46,915 bases of DNA, from assembly GCA_023663265.1 (NCBI GenBank), contig JAMPHV010000012.1, forward strand, positions 1 to 46,915. The letters run 5' to 3'. A model generated the notes under the pieces. That model did not search any database. It was given only the letters and a program-made list of their open reading frames with translations, and was not told the origin of the DNA. Below are positions 1-8,754 of this stretch, one piece after another. The translations under genes and the position numbers were made by a program. How positions within the stretch are numbered: the first letter of the stretch is position 1; each line of letters begins with the position of its first letter. This stretch comes from Bacteroides sp. (lineage in GTDB: Bacteria > Bacillota > Clostridia > Oscillospirales > Ruminococcaceae).

Positions 1-54
1 GCTTTTATGACGGGATTTGTTGGGGGTGAGTTGGATGATTTTGGGGAAACTTAA
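1..54 (+). CDS. possible 3' end of an upstream gene (partial)
   Basis: An open frame enters from base 1 and stops with TAA at 52-54, encoding a 17-residue tail that ends GGELDDFGET. It reads like a plausible acidic protein C-terminus, and it ends just before a consensus promoter. The fragment is too short to assign to any family, and it could be chance. No terminator hairpin is visible between it and the promoter at 66. Confidence 0.3.
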   Translation, partial: AFMTGFVGGELDDFGET

Positions 55-65
55 AAAATTTTCTA

Positions 66-94
66 TTGACAAACCATTTTACATATGGTATAAT
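66..94 (+). promoter_or_regulatory. sigma-A promoter of the deoxysugar/decoration operon
   Basis: TTGACA at 66-71 and TATAAT at 89-94 are separated by exactly 17 bases, matching the housekeeping consensus at every position. The start point would fall near 101, leaving about 100 bases of leader before the ATG at 205. All genes to 12703 are co-directional with short gaps or overlaps, so this promoter could drive the whole block. No operator-like repeat was seen around it. Confidence 0.85.
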
Positions 95-204
95 TAACAA
101 GATTGATTGTATGTAATAAAACGATAAAGGCTGCATCAATAAAAACCGCATTTTTTCAAAAATATTGAGGTAATAACATATAGAAGGCAGATGAGAGCTG
201 AAAA

Positions 205-1596
205 ATGAATACAATTACAAGGATCGTCAAATCTCAAAATGCTTGTTCGGACGAAAAAACGCTTGCGGAGCTTTTGTCTTGGGTAAAGGAAAAAAATTCA
301 AATTTAAAGGTATCAATAACCCGAAATAAGCTTACCGACAGCGACAAATGGTTTTATGATAAAGCAAAAGGCGAGATACGCAATCTTAGCGGCACTTTTT
401 TTCAAATACGCGGTCTGCGGCAGTATCAAGGCGATGAAATGCTTTTGGAACAGCCTGTTCTCATTCAAAACGAAATAGGATATCTCGGCATGATCTGCAA
501 GGAAATTGACGGTGTTCTTCAATTTTTGGTGCAGGCGAAAATCGAACCCGGCAATGTGAACAAAATACAAATATCGCCCACTATTCAAGCAACAAAAAGC
601 AATTTCACCCAAAAGCACGGAGGAAAAAAACCGGCATATCTGGATTATTTTTTAAACGCGGCTCCCGAAAATATAATAGTGGATCAAATCCAGTCGGAGC
701 AGTCCTCACGGTTTTTGGGCAAGAGAAACAGGAACATTATCATAACGGTTGACGAGGATATAGAAGTATTGCCAAGCCATAGGTGGATGACGTTAGGTAC
801 AATAAAACAACTGATGAAGATCGATAATCTCGTCAATATGGATACCAGGACCGTTTTATCCTGCATACCGTATTGCATTGCAAAATTGCCCGACGCGGAA
901 AAGAAAAGCATTTGCGAAATGTTCTCCGATAAGGCGCTTTTCCGTTCCATGTTCGATGAAAACGATAAGGACGGACGGGATTTTGTCAAGGTCTTTCGTT
1001 ACATAAACGACTACAAAATGCTTCATTCCCGTGAAAATAAAATCGTTCCTCTGACGGAATTGGAAAACTGGGAATTTACCGACAGCGGAATTACTCACAA
1101 AACAGGCTATCCCTTTAAGGTGATTTTTTGCGACATTGAAATAGAGGGCAGGGAGGTCACTCATTGGACCCAGCCTCTTTTCGAGGCGGACGGTATGGCG
1201 ACCTTCGGGCTTATTACTGCGGATTTTGATGGCGTGAAGAAATTTCTTGTCCGTGCTAAGTCGGAGGCAGGCTGCTTTGACGGCATTGAGCTGGCTCCCA
1301 CCGTGCAGCTTGAAGCATCCGTTTCCGAGAACGATTATTCGGATATGGACAAGCTGTTTTTTGAGCTGTGGAACGGAGGAGCTGAGATAAAAAACAACGT
1401 TGTTCTGTCCGAAGAGGGCGGAAGATTTTATCACGAGCAAAACAAAAATATTATTTTAAAAGTAAATCCGGATATGATCGGAGAGCTTCCCAAGGGCTGT
1501 TTTTGGCTTGATTACACAACGCTTAATCATATGGTACAGTACAACAACGTTTTAAATATTCAGCTTCGGAATTTGTTGTCGCTGTTGGATTTTTAA
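205..1596 (+). CDS. NDP-hexose 2,3-dehydratase
   Basis: The 463-residue protein resembles the sugar 2,3-dehydratases of deoxysugar pathways (EvaA, TylX3, SpnO). These remove the C2 hydroxyl of a dTDP-4-keto-6-deoxyhexose, giving a 3,4-diketo-2,6-dideoxy sugar. The family is built from two similar halves, and this is visible here. Each half contains a GxTHxTG/FxxxG-type stretch, an HWTQP or LEQPV motif (EQPVLIQNEIG near residue 90, HWTQPLFEADG near 320), an AKxExG segment (QAKIEPG; RAKSEAG) and an SxxGGRFxxxxN-type end. Length is normal for the family. It is the first gene after the promoter at 66 and is followed 10 bases later by its expected partner, a ketoreductase. Usually seen in antibiotic or O-antigen sugar clusters. 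The substrate is inferred from rmlA/rmlB in the same operon. Confidence 0.85.
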   Translation: MNTITRIVKSQNACSDEKTLAELLSWVKEKNSNLKVSITRNKLTDSDKWFYDKAKGEIRNLSGTFFQIRGLRQYQGDEMLLEQPVLIQNEIGYLGMICKEIDGVLQFLVQAKIEPGNVNKIQISPTIQATKSNFTQKHGGKKPAYLDYFLNAAPENIIVDQIQSEQSSRFLGKRNRNIIITVDEDIEVLPSHRWMTLGTIKQLMKIDNLVNMDTRTVLSCIPYCIAKLPDAEKKSICEMFSDKALFRSMFDENDKDGRDFVKVFRYINDYKMLHSRENKIVPLTELENWEFTDSGITHKTGYPFKVIFCDIEIEGREVTHWTQPLFEADGMATFGLITADFDGVKKFLVRAKSEAGCFDGIELAPTVQLEASVSENDYSDMDKLFFELWNGGAEIKNNVVLSEEGGRFYHEQNKNIILKVNPDMIGELPKGCFWLDYTTLNHMVQYNNVLNIQLRNLLSLLDF

Positions 1597-1606
1597 GGGG
1601 AATTTA

Positions 1607-2620
1607 ATGAGTAGCAAAATTAAGATCGGCGTGCTTTGTCCGTCGGAAATAGCGTTTCGCCGCTTTATGCCCGCGTTGGAAAAATGCGAAGACTTTGAGT
1701 TTGCGGGAATATCTTCTGCAAGCTCCGAGGAATGGTTCGGCGAATCGGCTGCAGAGCTGACAGCGGCGGAAAAAAACAAAGCAAAAAAATTTGTTGACAG
1801 CTTCGGCGGCAAGCTTTTTGGGAGCTACAACGAGCTTTTAAGCTCTCCCGATATCGACGCTGTATATATTCCGCTTCCGCCCGCTTTGCATTTTAAATGG
1901 GCTAAGGAGGCGCTTGAAAAGGGAAAGCACGTTTTGCTTGAAAAGCCTTTTACGGTCGCTCTTTCGGATACCGAGGCGCTTTTAAGGACGGCGGAAGAAA
2001 AAAAACTTGCTATGCACGAAAATTATATGTTTGTATTTCATTCGCAAATCGAGTGGATAAAACAAAAGCTCGGCGAGGGAGTGATCGGTGACATACGGCT
2101 TATACGTATAGATTTCGGTTTTCCATTCCGCGGAGCGAATGATTTTCGTTATGATAAAAAGCTTGGCGGCGGTGCGCTTTTGGATTGCGGCGGATATACG
2201 GTAAAATTGGCAATCTTGTTTTTAGGCGATACGGCGCGTGTCACCGCATCTCAGCTCAATTCCAAGGACGGCTTTGAAGTGGATATTTACGGCAGCGCAA
2301 CGCTTGTGAATGATGACGGACTGACAGTGCAGGCGGCTTTCGGAATGGACAACGACTACCGTTGTAACCTTGAAATATGGGGCAGCAAGGGCACCCTTTT
2401 TACAGGCAGGATATTGACCGCGCCCGTCGATTTCGAGCCGACGGTCAGGATAAAAACCGCGGAGGGTGAACAGACGTTTACACTTTTAGCCGACGATACG
2501 TTTAAAAAATCGATCGAATTTTTTGGGAGATGTATCGGCGATATTGATGTGCGCAGAGAGCATTGCAAAGCTATTTGCAGACAGTCGAAAAATGTCGAAA
2601 AAATTCTGAGAGGAAATTGA
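1607..2620 (+). CDS. Gfo/Idh/MocA-family NDP-sugar 3-ketoreductase
   Basis: This 337-residue protein has the N-terminal Rossmann fold of the Gfo/Idh/MocA oxidoreductases (KIGVLCPSEIAFRRFMPAL) and their signature LLEKPFTV around residue 110, with the catalytic lysine in EKP. The GALLDCGGY segment near residue 190 is also typical. In 2-deoxysugar pathways such a protein (SpnN, TylC1 types) reduces the C3 keto group left by the 2,3-dehydratase, and the two genes are adjacent here. The dinucleotide loop reads VLCPSEIA rather than GxGxxA, a deviation shared by some sugar ketoreductases. The start has an AAGGGGA ribosome site. The aminotransferase gene follows after a single base, so the three are probably translated together. 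The exact stereochemistry cannot be read from sequence. Confidence 0.8.
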   Translation: MSSKIKIGVLCPSEIAFRRFMPALEKCEDFEFAGISSASSEEWFGESAAELTAAEKNKAKKFVDSFGGKLFGSYNELLSSPDIDAVYIPLPPALHFKWAKEALEKGKHVLLEKPFTVALSDTEALLRTAEEKKLAMHENYMFVFHSQIEWIKQKLGEGVIGDIRLIRIDFGFPFRGANDFRYDKKLGGGALLDCGGYTVKLAILFLGDTARVTASQLNSKDGFEVDIYGSATLVNDDGLTVQAAFGMDNDYRCNLEIWGSKGTLFTGRILTAPVDFEPTVRIKTAEGEQTFTLLADDTFKKSIEFFGRCIGDIDVRREHCKAICRQSKNVEKILRGN

Positions 2621-2621
2621 T

Positions 2622-3755
2622 ATGATCAGATTTACAAAGTCATCAATTACGGAGCTTGAAGAAAAATATGTGGTTGACGCGCTGAAAAACGGAGCTTTGT
2701 CGGGTGACGGAAAGTATACCTCAAAGGTTTACGGACAATTCAAAGAACGCTTTGGAATAGAGAGAATGCTGCTTACCACCTCTGGCACCACTGCGCTCGA
2801 GATGGCGTCGATATTGATCGATCTTGAAGCGGGCGACGAGATCATTGTTCCATCTTTCACCTTTTCATCGACCGTGAACGCTTTTTTGCTTAGAGGAGCC
2901 AAGCCTGTTTTTTGCGATATCAGAAAAGATACGATGAACATAGACGAAGGCTTGATCGAGGGTCTTATTACTCCCCGAACAAAAGCGATATACTGCGTTG
3001 ATTACGCAGGTATTCCCTGTGATTACGATGTTATAAACGACATTGCGAACCGACATGGGTTGTTTGTTATAGAAGACGCTGCACAGGCGGTGGGCTCGAA
3101 ATACAAGGGAAAATATTGCGGGACCATTACGGAATTTGGCTGTTACAGCTTTCATGAGACAAAAAACTATGTCATGGGAGAGGGCGGCGGAATCGTAATA
3201 AGCGATGAAAAATATATGGAGCGTGCAGAGATAATCCGTGAAAAAGGAACCAACCGCCGCAATGTTTTGCGCGGACTTGTTGATAAGTACACATGGCACG
3301 ATATAGGCTCCTCTTTCCTGCCCTCCGACGTATTGGCGGCGATACTTGCGGCGCAGATGGAGCGGTATGATGAAATAATGAGTAAACGAATCAATATATG
3401 GAATACATATCACGCCGCGCTTGAAGAGTGTGAAAAGGAAGGGAAGCTGATCCGTCAGTTTGTGCCCGATTACGCCGAGCATAACGGGCATATGTATAAC
3501 ATAATCCTGCCGACCGAGGAAATACGCACCAAGCTTGTTGCTGAGCTGAAAAAGGCGGAGATAATGGCGTATATTTGTTATGTGCCGCTTCACTCCGCGC
3601 CAAAAGGCTTGCAGCTTGGCTGGAATCCGCAGGATTGCCCCGTTACGGAGGATTATGGGAAGCGCGTGTTGAGATTACCGCTGTATGCGGATATGAGTAC
3701 AGAGCAGGCGGAGATGGTGGCGGGGAAGGTTTACGATATTTTAAAATGCCTATAA
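2622..3755 (+). CDS. WecE/RffA-type dTDP-4-keto-6-deoxyhexose aminotransferase (DegT/DnrJ/EryC1 family)
   Basis: The 377-residue protein is a PLP-dependent sugar aminotransferase. Visible landmarks are TSGTTALEMA near residue 53 (phosphate-binding), IVPSFTFSSTVNA near 76, VIEDAAQAVGSKYKG near 150 and SFHETKN near 181, whose lysine should bind PLP. The SFHETKN motif, the order of motifs and the length are characteristic of WecE/RffA, which makes dTDP-4-amino-4,6-dideoxygalactose (Fuc4N). The preceding genes remove the C2 oxygen, so the likely product here is a 4-amino-2,4,6-trideoxyhexose. That product is an inference. The GAGAGGAA ribosome site overlaps the end of the preceding gene. Confidence 0.87.
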   Translation: MIRFTKSSITELEEKYVVDALKNGALSGDGKYTSKVYGQFKERFGIERMLLTTSGTTALEMASILIDLEAGDEIIVPSFTFSSTVNAFLLRGAKPVFCDIRKDTMNIDEGLIEGLITPRTKAIYCVDYAGIPCDYDVINDIANRHGLFVIEDAAQAVGSKYKGKYCGTITEFGCYSFHETKNYVMGEGGGIVISDEKYMERAEIIREKGTNRRNVLRGLVDKYTWHDIGSSFLPSDVLAAILAAQMERYDEIMSKRINIWNTYHAALEECEKEGKLIRQFVPDYAEHNGHMYNIILPTEEIRTKLVAELKKAEIMAYICYVPLHSAPKGLQLGWNPQDCPVTEDYGKRVLRLPLYADMSTEQAEMVAGKVYDILKCL

Positions 3756-3767
3756 GGAGAAGCAGAA

Positions 3768-4721
3768 ATGAAAACTTTGCTTAGCTTTGTGATACCTTGC
3801 TACAGAAGTGAGTTTACTATCAAAAAGGTTATAAATGAGATAATTGAAACTGTTGCACAAAGATGCGATAAGTATGATTATGAGATAATTTGCGTTAATG
3901 ATTGTTCACCGGATAACGTTTTTGAAGTTCTGAAAAAACTTTGTGAAGTTAATTCAAAAATAAAAGTGATTGATTTTGCTAAAAATATGGGAAAGCATGC
4001 AGCGCTTATGGCAGGTTATTCTTTTGCTGACGGAGATATAGTTGTTAGCTTAGATGATGATGGACAGTGCCCGCTTGATAAGCTTGATGAATTGCTGAAC
4101 CCTTTATACGAAGGATATGATGTCTCTATAGCACGCTATCCGAAGAAAAAACAAAGTTGGTTTAAAAATTTCGGCAGCAAAATAAATCATTATATGGCGT
4201 GTGCTTTGCTTGGAAAACCAAAGGAACTACAGATATCTAATTTTTTGGCAGTAAAGAGATTTGTTTGCATAGAAATTCTTAACTATACGAATCCGTACCC
4301 ATATATCGGTGGACTTATACTTAGAACTACTAACAAAATAAAAAATGTTGTGATGGAAGAACGAAATAGGTTAAATGGGAGTTCGGGATATACTTTTATT
4401 AAGTCGTTGAAATTGTTAATAAATGGTTTTACTGCTTTTTCTGTGAAGCCATTACGATTAGCCACAATATTAGGTTTTTTTACTGCGGGAGTTGGATTCT
4501 GTTTTGCTGTTTGGATTGTTGTGCAAAAAATTATCAATCCGGAAATCGCATCGGGATACAGCTCTATAATGTCTGTTATTCTTTTTGTAGGCGGTGTATT
4601 AATGTTTCTTTTAGGATTAATTGGAGAATATGTTGGCAGAATATATATTTCACTAAATAAGTCTCCACAGTATGTTATACGAAAAAAAATAAATTTGGAA
4701 GAAAAAAGTCTAAACCATTAA
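3768..4721 (+). CDS. GT2 polyprenyl-phosphate glycosyltransferase (GtrB/ArnC/CsbB type)
   Basis: This 317-residue enzyme starts with a GT-A domain: SFVIPCYRSE at the N-terminus, the conserved GKHAALMAGY stretch near residue 75 and SLDDDGQ near residue 95 for metal and nucleotide-sugar binding. Two hydrophobic helices follow at about 230-260 and 265-295, which is the layout of GtrB, ArnC and CsbB. Those enzymes move a sugar from a nucleotide carrier to undecaprenyl phosphate on the cytoplasmic face. Two small EamA/SMR membrane proteins in the same operon would be the matching flippase. From this gene onward to about 10800 the DNA is visibly AT-richer than the flanking sugar genes. The sugar loaded is inferred to be the amino-deoxyhexose made by the surrounding genes. 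Confidence 0.85.
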   Translation: MKTLLSFVIPCYRSEFTIKKVINEIIETVAQRCDKYDYEIICVNDCSPDNVFEVLKKLCEVNSKIKVIDFAKNMGKHAALMAGYSFADGDIVVSLDDDGQCPLDKLDELLNPLYEGYDVSIARYPKKKQSWFKNFGSKINHYMACALLGKPKELQISNFLAVKRFVCIEILNYTNPYPYIGGLILRTTNKIKNVVMEERNRLNGSSGYTFIKSLKLLINGFTAFSVKPLRLATILGFFTAGVGFCFAVWIVVQKIINPEIASGYSSIMSVILFVGGVLMFLLGLIGEYVGRIYISLNKSPQYVIRKKINLEEKSLNH

Positions 4722-4807
4722 AAGTTAAAAATATGATATATGTGTCTCAAATTATAATACGTTCTAAGTATTTATGTACAAAAGAATACAGAAAATGAGG
4801 AAATATA

Positions 4808-6007
4808 ATGAAAAAAATTATGGTAATTGCCGGTGGAAATTGGCAAATTGAACTTGTGAAAAAGGCAAAGCAAATGGGACATTATGTGATATGTTCCAAT
4901 TTATATGAAGATTCTCCTGCTTTTCCATATGCTGACGCTTGTGAGGTAGCAGATGTTTTGGATAAAGAAAAAAATCTTGCAATTGCAAAAAAATATATGC
5001 CGGATGCGGTTGTTACGGATCAAAGCGATATATCCGTACCTACTGTTGCATATATCAGTGAATCCATGGGATTACAAGGTATCGGGACAAACAAGGCTAA
5101 GATTTTTACAAATAAATATGTTCTTAGAGAATTCTGTAAAATGAATAACATTGCTATACCGGAATATAAAATTTGCTATACGCCTCAAGACGCTGAAGAC
5201 ATATTAAAAAAATACAAAAAAATTGTTATAAAACCGATAGACAGTCAATCTGCCCGTGGGGTTTTTACAATTACAGATATGAGCGAGTTGAAAACTCACT
5301 TTGAGGAAACCGTAAAATACTCCAATACAGAGAAAGCGTTTATTGCAGAAGAGTATATTGATGGAGATGAATTTACAATTGACGGAATCGTTGTGAACGG
5401 ACAACATTATCCATTATGCATTTCCATAAAAGAGATGTACAAGCTTAATCCGAATGTTTCTAAAATGCAAATTTACACATATAGTCATCCTGTGTATGAT
5501 TATGAGGAACTTCGAAATATAAATCGTGATTTGATTATGAAAATAGGCTTACCGTTTGGCTTGACTCATACAGAGTACAAGTATTGTCACGGAAAGTTTT
5601 ACTTGATCGAAACAGCCGCAAGAGGCGGAGGAAGCAATTTATCCGCCAAAATAGTACCTTACATGTCAGGCATAGATAATTACAGCTATTTGATAAGATC
5701 AGCATTAGGGGAAAAAATCGATGACAGCGAATTGAAAAATATGATTCTGCCGCAAAATCGTTTTGTTATTATGCGCTTTTTTGATTTTGGAGAAGGAAAA
5801 GTAAAAAAGGTACGTGGCGAGGATTATCTAAAAAGTCTTGAAAACGTATTGGATTATTCTTTGGAAGTTTCTGAAGGTGATATCCTACGAACCCCGGCTT
5901 ACGGGAGATTACGCCCCGGACATTTTATTATTGGCGGTGATAATATGGAACAACTGAAATTGGAAATGAACAAAATTTTATCGACGGTGACTGTTGATTT
6001 TGTTTAA
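4808..6007 (+). CDS. ATP-grasp carboxylate-amine ligase-like protein
   Basis: The 399-residue protein has the three-part ATP-grasp layout: an N-terminal Rossmann-like domain (KIMVIAGGNWQIELVKKAK), a central ATP-binding part with VIKPIDSQSARGVF near residue 150 and EEYIDGDEFTIDG near 188, and a metal-binding region ending in FYLIETAARGGGSNLS near 280. Family members activate a carboxylate as acyl phosphate and join it to an amine or thiol. This subgroup is often found in surface polysaccharide loci, but I know no specific assigned reaction. Next to an amino-sugar aminotransferase and an aldolase, it is a candidate for joining a carboxylic acid to the sugar amine or to an amino acid. An 86-base gap separates it from the preceding gene. 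Confidence 0.75.
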   Translation: MKKIMVIAGGNWQIELVKKAKQMGHYVICSNLYEDSPAFPYADACEVADVLDKEKNLAIAKKYMPDAVVTDQSDISVPTVAYISESMGLQGIGTNKAKIFTNKYVLREFCKMNNIAIPEYKICYTPQDAEDILKKYKKIVIKPIDSQSARGVFTITDMSELKTHFEETVKYSNTEKAFIAEEYIDGDEFTIDGIVVNGQHYPLCISIKEMYKLNPNVSKMQIYTYSHPVYDYEELRNINRDLIMKIGLPFGLTHTEYKYCHGKFYLIETAARGGGSNLSAKIVPYMSGIDNYSYLIRSALGEKIDDSELKNMILPQNRFVIMRFFDFGEGKVKKVRGEDYLKSLENVLDYSLEVSEGDILRTPAYGRLRPGHFIIGGDNMEQLKLEMNKILSTVTVDFV

Positions 6008-6040
6008 ACTTAAATGTCTTAAATGTAAGGAATACATAGA

Positions 6041-7081
6041 ATGAAAATATTGGATACAACTATACGCGATGGTAGTTATGCCGTTGATTTTAGGTTTTCT
6101 TGCGATGATGTTAAAGAAATTGTTTCAAAGTTGGACAAATTAGGTTTTGAATTCATAGAAATCGGGCACGGGCAAGGATTAAACGCAAGTTCTCCGGAGC
6201 ATGGGATTGCAATGCATACAGACATTGAATATATGGATGCTTGTCAAAGTGTAATAAAAAACTCAAAATTTGGAGTTTTCTGTATTCCGGGTATTGCGAG
6301 ATTAAAAGATTTATATATTGCTAAAGAGCATGGGGTATCTTTTATTCGTGTAGGTGTAAATGCAGATCAGCCTAAATTGGCAAAGGAATACATTCAAGAG
6401 GCAAAAAAGCTTGGTCTGACAGTAATGACTAATTTCATGAAATCTTATATAGTGCAGGCGGAGCAGTTTGCTGAAAATTCCTGTATAGCAGAAGAGTATG
6501 GGTCAGATTATGTTTATATAGTGGATTCCGCAGGCTGTATGTTACCAAGTGATTTGGAAAAATATTGCGAAGCAATCAGAAAGCGAACAAATGTCAAATT
6601 AGGATTTCATGGTCATAATAATTTGGGTTTAGCAGTGGCGAACAGTTTATATTGTGCACAGGAAAACTTTGATTTGATAGATTGTTCTTTACAAGGTTTA
6701 GGTAGGAGTTTAGGCAACGCACCCACTGAAATGTTTGTGTTGGCGTTGGAAAAAACGGGATATCATACAGGAATAGATATCCCATGCTTATTGGAATATG
6801 GTTATGTGCTTTTACAAGATATTTCTAAAAAGGAATTACAAAACCCGTTGGATTTAGTTTGCGGATATGCAGGATTTCATTCGGGATTTTTGCGGGACAT
6901 TTATAAATGTTGTTATGAATTAAACGTCGATCCTTTGCGATTGATAATTGAATATAGCAAATATGATAAAAAAACATTAAACTATAAAAAGCTGTGTGAG
7001 ATTGCTAAGGGCTTGCCAAAGGATTTTGACAAACACCCATATAATTTTAGAAAATTCTTTTCTTCAAATTATAAAGACTAA
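6041..7081 (+). CDS. DRE-TIM metallolyase-family aldolase (HMGL-like)
   Basis: The 346-residue protein opens with LDTTIRDGSY, the DxRDG signature of the DRE-TIM metallolyase superfamily (HMG-CoA lyase, isopropylmalate synthase, 4-hydroxy-2-oxovalerate aldolase). It carries the metal-binding HGHNNLGLA motif near residue 192 and the following GLGRSLGNAPTE stretch, which resembles the GxGxRxGNA region of 4-hydroxy-2-oxoacid aldolases. These enzymes make or break carbon-carbon bonds next to a keto acid enolate. In a polysaccharide operon the likely role is to build an unusual acid or branched substituent rather than catabolism, since no partner acylating aldehyde dehydrogenase is present. Substrate unknown. 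The GTAAGGAA ribosome site fixes the start. Confidence 0.75.
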   Translation: MKILDTTIRDGSYAVDFRFSCDDVKEIVSKLDKLGFEFIEIGHGQGLNASSPEHGIAMHTDIEYMDACQSVIKNSKFGVFCIPGIARLKDLYIAKEHGVSFIRVGVNADQPKLAKEYIQEAKKLGLTVMTNFMKSYIVQAEQFAENSCIAEEYGSDYVYIVDSAGCMLPSDLEKYCEAIRKRTNVKLGFHGHNNLGLAVANSLYCAQENFDLIDCSLQGLGRSLGNAPTEMFVLALEKTGYHTGIDIPCLLEYGYVLLQDISKKELQNPLDLVCGYAGFHSGFLRDIYKCCYELNVDPLRLIIEYSKYDKKTLNYKKLCEIAKGLPKDFDKHPYNFRKFFSSNYKD

Positions 7082-7095
7082 GGCAGGAGAAACAA

Positions 7096-8076
7096 ATGAA
7101 AGCATATGGCGGATATTTACCCTTAGAACTTAGGCACGATCGTGAATATTATTGTAATAACGAGCGCATGAAAGTTAAAGCAATGAACTCAGGAAAAGCG
7201 GCGATTTATTATGCGATAAAATGTTCTAATGCAAAGAAAATTTATATACCTCATTATATCTGTCCCAGCGTAGTTGATGTGGCACGAAAAACAGGGATTG
7301 TAATTGAAAGGTATTATATTGACGAAAGCCTTTTGCCGCTGAATCTTGAATCACAAAATGAAGATTCCGCAGTTTTGTTAGTAAATTATTATGGTATTGT
7401 TTATAACAAAATAAAGGCAGAATCAGAGAAACATTCTAAAGTAATTATGGACAATACACAAGCTTTCTTTGCAGAACCGATATTACGCAAAGGAGTCTAT
7501 AATGTATATTCTTGTAAGAAATTTATTGGGGTTCCCGATGGAGGATATCTGATAGCTGATACCTTGGAGGATTTTTTGTTCGAGCAGGATTATTCAAGTA
7601 AACATATGGATTTTTGCATACAAAGCTTAGAATACGGAACAGAGCATACATATGAACAAAAAAAAGAAAATGATTTGCGATTTCTGACAGAAATTCGGCA
7701 AATGTCATATATGACGCAGCGTTTACTACAGAATGTTGACTATAATTATGTTATTGAGAAGCGTAAGGAAAATTTTCAAAAGCTTCACGAAAAGTTGAAG
7801 AAATATAATAGGATGCAGTTTGATGGAGATGAATTTGTGCCATATTATTATCCTTTTTTCGGAGAACGGAATATGCAAAAAGAACTGATTTCAAAAAAAA
7901 TTTATGCTCCTGTTTTGTGGAAGGAACTCATAACAGAAAAATTTGATAACAAGGCGGAAAAAGAATTTTCAGAAAAAATCAGTTTTATTCCTTGTGATCA
8001 GCGGTACGATGAAAACGATATGAATATAATTTCCGAACGCGTATTGGAAATTATAAGAAAGAGCGAAAAAATATAA
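7096..8076 (+). CDS. PLP-dependent aminotransferase-like protein (DegT/AAT-I fold)
   Basis: This 326-residue protein has a fold-type I PLP layout, but shorter than normal DegT enzymes (370-400 residues). NSGKAAIYYAI near residue 31 matches the phosphate-binding turn, IYIPHYICPSVVDVA near 50 the next conserved strand, IMDNTQAFFAE near 118 holds the ring-stacking aspartate, and YSCKKFIGVPDGGYLI near 137 contains the likely PLP lysine followed by the usual glycine pair. It is only distantly related to the WecE-type gene at 2622. It could aminate the product of the adjacent aldolase, giving an amino acid for the ATP-grasp or AMP-forming ligase. That role is inferred from neighbours; substrate unknown. 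Confidence 0.65.
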   Translation: MKAYGGYLPLELRHDREYYCNNERMKVKAMNSGKAAIYYAIKCSNAKKIYIPHYICPSVVDVARKTGIVIERYYIDESLLPLNLESQNEDSAVLLVNYYGIVYNKIKAESEKHSKVIMDNTQAFFAEPILRKGVYNVYSCKKFIGVPDGGYLIADTLEDFLFEQDYSSKHMDFCIQSLEYGTEHTYEQKKENDLRFLTEIRQMSYMTQRLLQNVDYNYVIEKRKENFQKLHEKLKKYNRMQFDGDEFVPYYYPFFGERNMQKELISKKIYAPVLWKELITEKFDNKAEKEFSEKISFIPCDQRYDENDMNIISERVLEIIRKSEKI

Positions 8077-8077
8077 A

Positions 8078-8728
8078 ATGAAAAATATAATCTTTGGAAA
8101 CGGTGATTTTGCAGATATATTAAGCGAAAAATTGGAAAGCCAAGGGATTAACATATATGGATATACAGTGAATCAAAAATGGCTCGAAAGTGAGTCATAT
8201 CATGAAAAAACGGTAATTGCTTTTGAAGAGCTTGACAATGAAATCGATCCTGCGGAATGTAATATTTATATCGGTGTTATCGGAAAACATATGTTTCAGC
8301 TTCGTGAGCAAATATGTCAATTGATTATTGATAAGGGTTATAAATTGCCTAATTTTATTTCCAAATCTGCTCAAGTTTTAACGAAACATATAGGATACGG
8401 TAATATCATTATGGAAAATGCGGTGATTGAAGCACACTGTAAGATCGGAAATGGAAATATTATTTGGCCAAATGTAGTTTTGCCGCATCATAACGAAATA
8501 GGTGATTTTAACAATCTCTCACCGTCTGTTTCTTTTTCGGGATATGCCAAAATCGGAAACAGATGCTTTATCGGAAATAATGCTTGCTTGAATAATCGTG
8601 TTATGATCAAGGATCGTGCGTTGGTCGGAGCAGGTGTCTTTGTGCAACATGATTTAGGAAATGAGGAGGTATTGGTTTCTGCGAAGAGTTATGTTTTACC
8701 GAATAAAAAAAGTTATGATTTTAAATAA
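8078..8728 (+). CDS. NeuD/PglD-type acyltransferase, left-handed beta-helix
   Basis: The 216-residue protein has the two-domain plan of NeuD/PglD sugar N- or O-acetyltransferases: a small Rossmann-like N-terminal half (NIIFGNGDFADILSEKL) and a C-terminal hexapeptide-repeat beta-helix (repeats such as IIMENAVIEAHCKIGNGNIIWPNVVL and IGNRCFIGNNACLN). A histidine in LPHHNEIG near residue 144 is the probable catalytic base. Such enzymes transfer an acyl group from acyl-CoA to an amino sugar. It begins one base after the stop of the aminotransferase-like gene, so the two are likely translated together. It may acylate the 4-amino-sugar of this operon. The acyl donor could be ordinary acetyl-CoA or a product of the neighbouring genes. 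Confidence 0.75.
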   Translation: MKNIIFGNGDFADILSEKLESQGINIYGYTVNQKWLESESYHEKTVIAFEELDNEIDPAECNIYIGVIGKHMFQLREQICQLIIDKGYKLPNFISKSAQVLTKHIGYGNIIMENAVIEAHCKIGNGNIIWPNVVLPHHNEIGDFNNLSPSVSFSGYAKIGNRCFIGNNACLNNRVMIKDRALVGAGVFVQHDLGNEEVLVSAKSYVLPNKKSYDFK

Positions 8729-8754
8729 CTGCAAATTTAAGGAGGAGCTTTTCT

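Noticed and set aside
856-1440. 194-codon minus-strand open frame inside the 2,3-dehydratase gene
   Set aside because: No ribosome site and no recognisable motif; it mirrors the codons of the well-supported + strand gene.
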